A DNA stretch of 64,000 nucleotides from Streptomyces griseoruber (lineage in GTDB: Bacteria > Actinomycetota > Actinomycetes > Streptomycetales > Streptomycetaceae), in the NCBI RefSeq assembly GCF_001514205.1, contig NZ_KQ948775.1:260820-324819 (forward strand), given 5' to 3'. The notes below the pieces were generated by a model that was given only the letters and a program-made list of their open reading frames with translations, was not told the DNA's origin and ran no database searches. The position numbers and the translations under genes are program-made. Shown piece after piece: positions 44,453-51,803 of this stretch (positions are counted from its first letter, which is position 1; the number at the start of each line of letters is the position of its first letter).

Positions 44453-46258
44453 GTGATGAGCAGCAGCCCCGAGATCTCGACCCGCACGACCGGCGCACAC
44501 CGGGCGCACCGGGAGGCGCGCGACCGCGCCGCGGGGCGCACGCTCGCGCAGCGCCCGCCCGCACGCTACGAGCCGTATCTGGACGGACTGTTCACCTACT
44601 GCCTGTCGGCGCTGTGCGACCACGACGCGGCCACCGCCGCCCTCGGGGACGTCCTCGCTCTCGCCGAGCGGCGTGGGCAGCGCATCCCGGAGGCCGGGGA
44701 ACGCAGAGCCTGGCTGTACGCACTGGCCCGCTGGGCGTGCCTGCGCAAGCTGGCCGAGGCCAGACAGAAGCGTCAGGGCACCCATGCGGCCGGGCGCACC
44801 GCAGTCCGTCACCCGTCCGGCGCGCACCCCGGCGCACCGGCCGGCGCGCACCCCGGCGCACCGGCCGGCGCACAGCCCGGTGCACCGTCCGGTGCCCCCG
44901 ACGCGGACACTCCCGCCGCACCCGACGGGCTCCAGGAGGAGCGGCGCCGCGAACTCGCCCTGCTGGCCTGGCCGGAGGCGGCCGGCACCACCCCCGAGCA
45001 GCGCGAGGCGCTCGAACTCGCCGTACGCCACCACCTCGCCGCCCACGAGGTCGCCGCCGTCCTCGGCATGGACCACGCCGCCGCCCGTGAGCTGCTCGCC
45101 TCGGCCGCCTGCGAGGTCGAGCGCACCCGCGCGGCCCTCGCCGTGGTGGAGACCGGCGGCTGCCCCGGAGTGGCCCGCCTCACCGGCGAGCACCAGCTCG
45201 TCCTCAGCGCCGCCCTGCGCCGCGAGCTCGTCCGGCACGTCGACGACTGCCCCCGCTGCCGCCGGGCCGCCGAGCGCGCCGTCCCCGGCCGCTGGCCGGG
45301 CGCCGGGGTCACCCCCGCCGAACTGCCCGTCCTGGAAGCGCCCCGCCCGGCCCTGCGCCTCGCCATGGCGCACGTCACCCGCGCGCGGGGGGCCGCCGCG
45401 CCCCGGTTCGACCGGCGCGGCTTCCCGATGGACCCCAAGGACCGCGCCGCCCGTCGCGACCGTCTCCGCGCGCGTGCCGTCACGACCACCGTCGTCGCCA
45501 CCGTCGTCGCGGCCCCGGTGCTCGCCCTGTGGGCGGCCTACCGGAGCACCCCCGCCGAGGACGCCGACGGCCGCTCGGCCAGTGCCGGCGAGGCGCACGG
45601 CCCCGGAAACCTGGACGGCGAGGGGGCGAGCGGCTACGAGAACGCGGGGAACGCCAGCACCAGGCCCGCCACCGGCTTCGGCAAGGGTCCCAAGCCGGAC
45701 GTGTCCGTGGAGGTCGTCAGTGTCGCCGGGATCGGCGCGAACGACGCGAGACGACTGACCGTGAGCGCCGTCACCAGCGGCGACACCACGCTGATCACCC
45801 TCACCGCCGCCCGGGACGCCGACGGCCCGGTCCGCTGGTCCGCCTCCACCGGAGCCTCCTGGATCTACCTGAGCCGCGCCACCGGCACCCTGCACCCCAG
45901 TGAGTCGGTGACGATCAAGGCGTACGTCGACCCCCTGCGCGAACCGTCCGGACACTGGCACGCGCGCGTGGCGATCGCTCCGGCGGGCGCCGTGGTCACC
46001 ATCGAGGGCTACGGCACCGCGTCCGGCCCCGCCCCCGGCACGGGCGAGGGCACCGGCCCGGGCACCCCGGCCGACCCGGCCCCGCCGACCTCCCGCCCGG
46101 ACCCGGATCCTCCCGTTCCGCCCGCGCCGGACCCCACCCCGAGCGACCCCCCGCCCACCACCGACCCGCAGCCCACCCCCAGCGACTCCCCGACCGCCCC
46201 GGAGGGCTCGACCGCACCACCGGCCGACGGAGGCACCACGAGCCCCACCACCCCCTAG
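44453..46258 (+). CDS. sigma-like/zinc anti-sigma-like/BACON fusion membrane protein
   Basis: 601 residues. Residues about 38-108 resemble sigma-70 region 2 (LDGLFTYCLSALCDHDAATA, RRAWLYALARWACLRKLAEA). After a repeat linker (122-146), about 165-215 resemble region 4 (EALELAVRHHLAAHEVAAVL). Near 257-270 lies HVDDCPRCRRAAE, the HxxxCxxC zinc motif of anti-sigma factors. One membrane helix at about 343-362 (TTTVVATVVAAPVLALW) is followed by an extracytoplasmic BACON domain at about 420-520 (GASWIYLSRATGTLHPSESV) and a long Pro/Thr tail. BACON domains often bind glycans or mucin. GTG 44453 or ATG 44456. Function unknown; the order suggests a self-contained signalling protein. Confidence 0.8.
   Translation: MMSSSPEISTRTTGAHRAHREARDRAAGRTLAQRPPARYEPYLDGLFTYCLSALCDHDAATAALGDVLALAERRGQRIPEAGERRAWLYALARWACLRKLAEARQKRQGTHAAGRTAVRHPSGAHPGAPAGAHPGAPAGAQPGAPSGAPDADTPAAPDGLQEERRRELALLAWPEAAGTTPEQREALELAVRHHLAAHEVAAVLGMDHAAARELLASAACEVERTRAALAVVETGGCPGVARLTGEHQLVLSAALRRELVRHVDDCPRCRRAAERAVPGRWPGAGVTPAELPVLEAPRPALRLAMAHVTRARGAAAPRFDRRGFPMDPKDRAARRDRLRARAVTTTVVATVVAAPVLALWAAYRSTPAEDADGRSASAGEAHGPGNLDGEGASGYENAGNASTRPATGFGKGPKPDVSVEVVSVAGIGANDARRLTVSAVTSGDTTLITLTAARDADGPVRWSASTGASWIYLSRATGTLHPSESVTIKAYVDPLREPSGHWHARVAIAPAGAVVTIEGYGTASGPAPGTGEGTGPGTPADPAPPTSRPDPDPPVPPAPDPTPSDPPPTTDPQPTPSDSPTAPEGSTAPPADGGTTSPTTP
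44819..44890. repeat. 24-bp in-frame tandem repeat
   Basis: GGCGCGCACCCCGGCGCACC plus GGCC is repeated exactly at 44819-44842 and 44843-44866, with a diverged third copy at 44867-44890. It encodes Gly-Ala-His-Pro-Gly-Ala-Pro-Ala units in the linker between the two sigma-like parts; length may vary between strains. Confidence 0.85.
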
Positions 46259-46264
46259 GGGGTG

Positions 46265-47089
46265 TCAGTCGACGGGATCCGCCGGATGCGGTGCCAGCAA
46301 GGGAAGCCGCGAGGCCAGACGCTCCTCGCACAGCTCGACGAGACGGTCGTAGCCGGCCTTGCCCATCAGCTCCGTCAGCTCCGCCCGGTACGACACGTAC
46401 ACCGGGTCGCCCGCACCGTGCGCCGAGGTCGCCGACGTGCACCACCAGTGCAGATCGTGGCCGCCGGGACCCCAGCCGCGGCGGTCGTACTCGCCGATCG
46501 ACACCTGGAGCACGCGCGTGTCGTCCGGCCGGTCGATCCAGTCGTACGTCCGCCGCACCGGAAGCTGCCAGCAGACGTCCGGCTTGGTCTCCAGGGGCTC
46601 GCGGCCCTCCTTGAGCGCCAGGATGTGCAGCGAGCAGCCCGCGCCGCCGGCGAAGCCGGGACGGTTCTGGAAGATGCAGGAGCCCTGGTAGGGGCGTGTC
46701 TGACGGTCCCCGTCCTCGTCCTCCGCCACCCAGCCGTTCAGCAGCCCCTCGGCATGGTGCTGCCAGATGTCCGGAGTGAGCCGCGCCACATGCCCGGCGA
46801 CCCGCTGCTCGTCGTCCTCGTCGGAGAAGTGGGCGCCCAGCGTGCAGCACCCGTCGTCCGCGCGGCCGGCCTGGATGCCCTGGCAGCCACTGCCGAAGAC
46901 GCAGTTCCAGCGAGAGGTCAGCCATGTCAGATCACACCGGAAGACCTGCTCGTCGTCCGCCGGATCCGGGAACTCCACCCACGCGCGCGCGAAGTCGAGC
47001 CCCTTCTCGTCCGACGCTGCCGTCACCGGGTTCGCCCGCGAAGGGCCGCCGGTTGTTTTGTCGGTCTTCGCCTTTTTCGTCTTTGGCAC
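46265..47089 (-). CDS. conserved cysteine-rich protein
   Basis: 274 residues, soluble. Ten or more cysteines occur in a pattern suggestive of a metal or Fe-S site: FRCDLTWLT, WNCVFGSGCQGI, DGCCTLGAHF, GSCIFQN, AGCSLHIL, DVCWQLPVRR, WWCTSAT. The central block CxxxxxxC...CC resembles zinc/iron-chelating YkgJ-type proteins but is not a clear match. The basic N-terminus (KTKKAKTDKTTGG) is disordered. GTG 47089 has no strong ribosome site, so a later start is possible. It is divergent from ppx/gppA by 71 bp. Function unknown. Confidence 0.8.
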   Translation of the reverse strand: MPKTKKAKTDKTTGGPSRANPVTAASDEKGLDFARAWVEFPDPADDEQVFRCDLTWLTSRWNCVFGSGCQGIQAGRADDGCCTLGAHFSDEDDEQRVAGHVARLTPDIWQHHAEGLLNGWVAEDEDGDRQTRPYQGSCIFQNRPGFAGGAGCSLHILALKEGREPLETKPDVCWQLPVRRTYDWIDRPDDTRVLQVSIGEYDRRGWGPGGHDLHWWCTSATSAHGAGDPVYVSYRAELTELMGKAGYDRLVELCEERLASRLPLLAPHPADPVD

Positions 47090-47160
47090 CCGTCCAGGGT
47101 AAGTCGCCGAAGGCCGCTTCGGGGACGGCCCATGGCCTCACTGGCAGTAGCGTTCCCTAC

Positions 47161-48093
47161 ATGAGACTCGGTGTCCTCGACGTGGGATCGAACACGGTGC
47201 ATCTGCTGGTGGTGGATGCACATCCCGGCGCGCGCCCGCTGCCCGCGCACTCGCACAAGGCCGAACTGCGCCTCGCCCAACTGCTCGACGAGGACGGCGC
47301 CATCGGCCCCGAAGGCGTCGACAAACTGATCACGGTCGTCCACGAGGCGCTCCAGGCCGCCGAGGACAAGGGTGTCGAGGACCTCCTGCCGTTCGCGACC
47401 TCCGCCGTGCGCGAGGCCACCAACGCCGACGACGTCCTCGCGCGCGTGCAGACCGAGACCGGCGTCGAGCTCCAGGTCCTCACCGGCTCCGAGGAGGCCC
47501 GGCTGACCTTCCTCGCCGCCCGCCGCTGGTTCGGCTGGTCGGCCGGCAAGCTGCTCGTCCTGGACATCGGCGGCGGCTCCCTGGAGATCGCCTACGGCAT
47601 CGACGAGGAGCCCGACGCGGCCGCCTCCCTGCCGCTCGGCGCCGGCCGCCTCACCGCGGGCTGGCTGCCCGGCGACCCGCCCGCCCCCGAGGACATAAGG
47701 ACCCTGCGCCGGCACGTGCGGGCACAGATCGCCCGGACGGTCGGCGAGTTCAGCCGCTTCGGCGCCCCCGACCACGTCGTCGCCACCTCCAAGACGTTCC
47801 GCCAGCTCGCCCGCATCGCCGGAGCCGCCCGCTCCACCGAGGGCCTCTACGTCCAGCGCGAACTCAAGCGCGAGTCCCTGGAGGCCTGGGTGCCCCGCCT
47901 GGCCGGCATGACCTACGCCCAGCGCGCGGAACTCCCCGGAGTCTCCGAGGGCCGGGCCAACCAGCTTCTGGCCGGCGCCCTGGTGGCCGAGGGCACGATG
48001 GACCTGTTCGGCGTCGAGACGGTGGAGATCTGCCCCTGGGCACTGCGGGAGGGAGTGATCCTCCGGCGCCTGGACCACATGGGTACCGCCTAG
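47161..48093 (+). CDS. Ppx/GppA phosphatase family protein
   Basis: 310-residue ASKHA-fold enzyme hydrolysing polyphosphate or pppGpp. Phosphate-binding loops VLDVGSNTVHLLVVD near the N-terminus and LVLDIGGGSLEIAYG near 140-155; other matches are FATSAVREATNADD and VSEGRANQLLAGALVAEGTM. It is the short form without the C-terminal HD domain. ATG 47161 is the first base of a conserved start. Whether it acts on polyphosphate or guanosine pentaphosphate cannot be told from sequence. Confidence 0.95.
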   Translation: MRLGVLDVGSNTVHLLVVDAHPGARPLPAHSHKAELRLAQLLDEDGAIGPEGVDKLITVVHEALQAAEDKGVEDLLPFATSAVREATNADDVLARVQTETGVELQVLTGSEEARLTFLAARRWFGWSAGKLLVLDIGGGSLEIAYGIDEEPDAAASLPLGAGRLTAGWLPGDPPAPEDIRTLRRHVRAQIARTVGEFSRFGAPDHVVATSKTFRQLARIAGAARSTEGLYVQRELKRESLEAWVPRLAGMTYAQRAELPGVSEGRANQLLAGALVAEGTMDLFGVETVEICPWALREGVILRRLDHMGTA

Positions 48094-48217
48094 CAACGGT
48101 CAGGGCGCGGGGAACGGCGCGAGCGACCGCCTGCGGCCCGCACCCGCCCGTGGCGTACCCCACAACGGCGAACAGGCGCCCGGCACTCAGCCGACCGCAC
48201 CCCGTAACCTGTCCCCC

Positions 48218-49042
48218 ATGGCAGAGCCAGTCGTACGGATCCCGGACGCGAAGGTCGCCCTGTCGACGGCGTCCGTGTACCCGGAGCCGACGGCGACGGC
48301 CTTCGAGATCGCCGCGCGCCTCGGATACGACGGCGTCGAGGTCATGGTGTGGAACGACCCCGTCAGCCAGGACATCGAGGCGCTGCGCAGGCTCAGCGAC
48401 TACCACGGCGTGCCGATCCTCGCCGTGCACGCCCCGTGTCTGCTCATCACCCAGCGGGTCTGGTCCACCGACCCCTGGGTGAAGCTCCAGCGGGCCCGCT
48501 CCGCCGCCGAGAAGCTCGGCGCGAGCACCGTCGTCGTGCACCCGCCCTTCCGCTGGCAGCGCCAGTACGCGCGGGACTTCGTCCAGGGCATCTGGCGGAT
48601 GGCGCACGAGACGGACGTGCGCTTCGCCGTCGAGAACATGTACCCCTGGCGCTACCGCGACCGCGAGATGCTCGCCTACGCCCCCGACTGGGACGTCACC
48701 AAGGACGACTACCGGCACTTCACGATCGACCTCAGCCACGCCTCCACCGCCCGCACCGACGCGCTCCAGATGGTCGACCGCATGGGCGACCGCCTCGGCC
48801 ACGTCCACCTCGCCGACGGCAACGGCTCGGCCAAGGACGAGCACCTGGTCCCCGGCCGCGGCGGACAGCCCTGCGCCGAGCTGCTGGAGCGGTTGGCGCT
48901 GAGCGGCTTCGACGGCCATGTCGTCATCGAGGTCAACACCCGGCGCGCCATGTCCGGTGCCGAACGGGAGGCCGACCTCGCGGAGGCCCTGGCGTTCACC
49001 CGGCTGCACCTGGCGTCGGCGGCGAAGGTGCCCCGGCCGTGA
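48218..49042 (+). CDS. sugar phosphate isomerase/epimerase (AP endonuclease 2-like TIM barrel)
   Basis: 274-residue xylose-isomerase-like TIM barrel. STASVYPEPTATAFEIAARL and GYDGVEVMVWND at the start, VHAPCLLIT, TVVVHPPFRWQ, FAVENMYPWR (metal-binding Glu), FTIDLSHAS and HVHLADGNGSAKDEHLVPGR (metal-binding His/Asp region) are typical of the family. Substrate is unknown. ATG 48218. Its stop overlaps the start of the following TetR gene (GTGA), suggesting they are translated together. Confidence 0.93.
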   Translation: MAEPVVRIPDAKVALSTASVYPEPTATAFEIAARLGYDGVEVMVWNDPVSQDIEALRRLSDYHGVPILAVHAPCLLITQRVWSTDPWVKLQRARSAAEKLGASTVVVHPPFRWQRQYARDFVQGIWRMAHETDVRFAVENMYPWRYRDREMLAYAPDWDVTKDDYRHFTIDLSHASTARTDALQMVDRMGDRLGHVHLADGNGSAKDEHLVPGRGGQPCAELLERLALSGFDGHVVIEVNTRRAMSGAEREADLAEALAFTRLHLASAAKVPRP

Positions 49043-49704
49043 GCGAATCCGACGGGACCTCCCGGCGCCGCGGCCGACCCCCTCGTACGGCGGCGGCCGG
49101 CACCGGCGAGTCCGCCCGCAGACGCGGTCGCCCCCCTCGTACCGAAGCGGCCGACACCCGCGACCGCATCCTGGCCGCCGCGCGGGAGGAGTTCTCCGAG
49201 CGGGGGTACGAGAAGACGTCCGTGCGCGGGATCGCCAAGGCGGCCGGGGTGGACTCGGCGCTCGTCCACCACTACTTCGGCACCAAGGAGCAGATCTTCG
49301 AGGCGGCGATCGAGGTCGCCTTCGCACCCGCGTTCGAGGCGCCCACGGCGATCGCCGAAGGTCCGCTGGACGGCGTGGGGGAGCGGATGGCCCGGTTCGT
49401 CCTCGGCGTCTGGGAGAACCCCGCCACGCGCGCGCCCCTCCTCGCGATCGTGCGCTCGGCCGTCAGCAACGACACCGCGGCGGCCGTCTTCCGGCGGCTG
49501 GTCGTCTCCCAGGTGCTGCGCCGGGTCGCCGCCCAGGTCGACCTGCCGGACGCCGAACTGCGCGCCGAACTGGCGGCCGCGCAGCTCGTCGGGTGCGCGA
49601 TGCTGCGGTACGTGATCAAGGTGGAGCCGCTCGCCTCGGCGGACGTCGAACTGATCATCGCGCGGGTCGCACCCGTCGTGCAGGGACACCTGACCGCGCC
49701 CTGA
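49039..49704 (+). CDS. TetR-family regulator with duplicated AT-hook-like N-terminus
   Basis: 221 residues. Before the usual TetR helix-turn-helix (TRDRILAAAREEFSERGYEK, then VRGIAKAAGVDSALVHHYF) there are two copies of RRRGRPPRT (about 9-17 and 28-36), each containing the GRP core of an AT-hook. The C-terminal domain is the TetR_C type with GVWENPATRAPLLAIVRSAV. GTG 49039 overlaps the isomerase stop. A dyad-rich sequence between it and ilvD is a possible binding site. Confidence 0.93.
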   Translation: MSESDGTSRRRGRPPRTAAAGTGESARRRGRPPRTEAADTRDRILAAAREEFSERGYEKTSVRGIAKAAGVDSALVHHYFGTKEQIFEAAIEVAFAPAFEAPTAIAEGPLDGVGERMARFVLGVWENPATRAPLLAIVRSAVSNDTAAAVFRRLVVSQVLRRVAAQVDLPDAELRAELAAAQLVGCAMLRYVIKVEPLASADVELIIARVAPVVQGHLTAP

Positions 49705-49770
49705 CACCGAGATGCGCATCCCGCATTCCGGACACCTCGTCCCGCACCCTGGATGACCGGCGTACGCTCA

Positions 49771-49804
49771 ATAGCAGCCCTATCTGTCAGATAGCAGCCC
49801 TATC
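49771..49804. promoter_or_regulatory. repeated operator-like element before ilvD
   Basis: ATAGCAGCCCTATC occurs at 49771-49784 and 49791-49804, exactly 20 bp apart (two helical turns). Each copy is a dyad around CAGCC, and the junction contains the perfect palindrome TATCTG-T-CAGATA (49781-49793). It lies 21 bp before the ilvD start, overlapping the promoter or early leader, and just downstream of a TetR gene. Confidence 0.65.
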
Positions 49805-49825
49805 AGTCTCAAGGAGCGAGCGACG

Positions 49826-51679
49826 ATGCCCGAGCTGAGGTCCCGCACAGTCACCCACGGCCGCAACATGGCGGGCGCCCGCGCCCTTATGCGCGCCTCC
49901 GGTGTACCCGGTGCGGACATCGGCCGGAAGCCGATCATCGCGGTGGCCAACAGCTTCACCGAGTTCGTGCCCGGCCACACCCATCTCCAGCCGGTCGGCC
50001 GGATCGTCAGCGAGGCGATCACCGAGGCCGGCGGCATCCCGCGCGAGTTCAACACGATCGCCGTCGACGACGGCATCGCCATGGGCCACGGCGGCATGCT
50101 CTACAGCCTGCCCTCCCGCGACCTGATCGCCGACTCGGTCGAGTACATGGTCGAGGCCCACTGCGCCGACGCCCTGGTCTGCATCTCCAACTGCGACAAG
50201 ATCACCCCGGGCATGCTCATGGCCGCCCTGCGGCTGAACATCCCGACGGTCTTCGTCTCCGGCGGCCCCATGGAGTCCGGCCGCGCCACGCTCGTCGACG
50301 GCACGGTCCGCACCCTCGACCTGGTCGACGCGATCTCCGACGCCGTGAACGACAAGATCTCGGACGAGGACATCCTCCGCATCGAGGAGAACGCCTGTCC
50401 GACCTGCGGCTCCTGTTCCGGCATGTTCACCGCCAACTCGATGAACTGCCTGACCGAGGCCATCGGCCTCTCCCTCCCCGGCAACGGCTCGGTCCTCGCC
50501 ACCCACACCGCGCGCAAGCAGCTCTACGTCGACGCCGCGCGCACGGTCATGGACATCACCCGCCGCTACTACGAGCAGGACGACGAGACGGTGCTGCCGC
50601 TCAACGTCGCGACCTTCGCCGCGTTCGAGAACGCCATGGCGCTGGACATCGCGATGGGCGGCTCCACCAACACGATCCTGCACCTGCTGGCCGCCGCCCA
50701 GGAGGCGGGCGTCCCGTTCGGCCTGGAGGAGATCGACGCCGTCTCGCGCCGCGTGCCGTGCCTGGCGAAGGTCGCGCCCAACGTCGCCAAGAACCGCACG
50801 TACTACATGGAGGACGTGCACCGCGCCGGCGGCATCCCCGCCCTCCTCGGCGAACTGCACCGCGCGGGTCTGCTCAACGAGGACGTGCACGCCGTCCACA
50901 GCCCGTCCCTGGCGGACTGGATGAAGACCTGGGACGTGCGCGGCGGCTCCCCGTCCGCCGAGGCCGTGGAACTGTGGCACGCGGCGCCCGGCTGCGTCCG
51001 CTCCGCCGAGGCCTTCTCCCAGTCCGAGCGCTGGGAGGCCCTCGACGACGACGCCGAGGGCGGCTGCATCCGCTCCGCCGAGCACGCCTACTCCAAGGAC
51101 GGCGGCCTCGCGGTCCTGCGCGGCAACCTCGCCGTCGACGGCTGTGTCGTCAAGACGGCCGGCGTCGACGAGTCGATCTGGACCTTCGAGGGCCCCGCGG
51201 TCGTCTGCGAGTCGCAGGAGGAGGCCGTCGAGAAGATCCTCAACAAGCAGGTCACCCACGGCGACGTCGTCGTCATCCGCTACGAGGGCCCCAAGGGCGG
51301 CCCCGGTATGCAGGAGATGCTCTACCCGACGTCCTTCCTCAAGGGCCGCGGCCTCGGCAAGACCTGCGCGCTGATCACCGACGGCCGCTTCTCCGGCGGC
51401 ACCTCGGGCCTGTCCATCGGCCACGCGTCCCCCGAGGCGGCCTCCGGCGGCACCATCGCCCTCGTCCAGGACGGCGACCGCATCCGTATCGACATCCCGG
51501 GTCGCTCGATCGAGTTGCTCGTCGACGACGCGGAACTCGCCCGCCGTGAGCAGGCGTTGAACGGGGTGTACGCCCCGTCGGGCCGGGAGCGCAAGGTCTC
51601 CGCCGCGCTGCGCGCCTACGCCGCGATGGCCACCAGCGCCGACAAGGGCGCGGTGCGGGACGTGTCCAAGCTGGGCTGA
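49826..51679 (+). CDS. ilvD: dihydroxy-acid dehydratase
   Basis: 617-residue Fe-S enzyme making the 2-keto precursors of valine, leucine and isoleucine. Cluster ligands are in ISNCDKITPGM and ENACPTCGSCSGMFTANSMN; substrate motifs include GGSTNTILHLLAAAQEAGV, KGGPGMQEML and ITDGRFSGGTSGLSIGHASP. The family's usual length is about 560-620. ATG 49826 has AAGGAG nine bases upstream. Stands alone with a terminator after it; the repeated operator upstream suggests its own control. Confidence 0.97.
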   Translation: MPELRSRTVTHGRNMAGARALMRASGVPGADIGRKPIIAVANSFTEFVPGHTHLQPVGRIVSEAITEAGGIPREFNTIAVDDGIAMGHGGMLYSLPSRDLIADSVEYMVEAHCADALVCISNCDKITPGMLMAALRLNIPTVFVSGGPMESGRATLVDGTVRTLDLVDAISDAVNDKISDEDILRIEENACPTCGSCSGMFTANSMNCLTEAIGLSLPGNGSVLATHTARKQLYVDAARTVMDITRRYYEQDDETVLPLNVATFAAFENAMALDIAMGGSTNTILHLLAAAQEAGVPFGLEEIDAVSRRVPCLAKVAPNVAKNRTYYMEDVHRAGGIPALLGELHRAGLLNEDVHAVHSPSLADWMKTWDVRGGSPSAEAVELWHAAPGCVRSAEAFSQSERWEALDDDAEGGCIRSAEHAYSKDGGLAVLRGNLAVDGCVVKTAGVDESIWTFEGPAVVCESQEEAVEKILNKQVTHGDVVVIRYEGPKGGPGMQEMLYPTSFLKGRGLGKTCALITDGRFSGGTSGLSIGHASPEAASGGTIALVQDGDRIRIDIPGRSIELLVDDAELARREQALNGVYAPSGRERKVSAALRAYAAMATSADKGAVRDVSKLG

Positions 51680-51720
51680 TCTCGGATCTCGGATCACCGA
51701 TCACCGATCACCGATCGCCG
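51679..51720. repeat. 7-bp tandem repeat after ilvD
   Basis: Six heptamers in a row: ATCTCGG twice, ATCACCG three times, ATCGCCG once. The first base is the last base of the ilvD stop codon. Probably slippage-generated; no function evident. Confidence 0.85.
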
Positions 51721-51749
51721 ACATCGATCGTCGGTCAACAGCCTGTGGA

Positions 51750-51782
51750 CGAAGGGCCGCCTCCCCGGAGGCGGCCCCTTCG
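51750..51782. terminator. bidirectional terminator between ilvD and the kinase gene
   Basis: CGAAGGGCCGCCTCC (51750-51764) pairs with 51767-51782 with a single extra C as bulge and a two-base loop. It lies between convergent stops at 51679 (+) and 51804 (-). Confidence 0.85.
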
Positions 51783-51803
51783 TGTGTTCCGTGCCGAGGT
51801 GTC

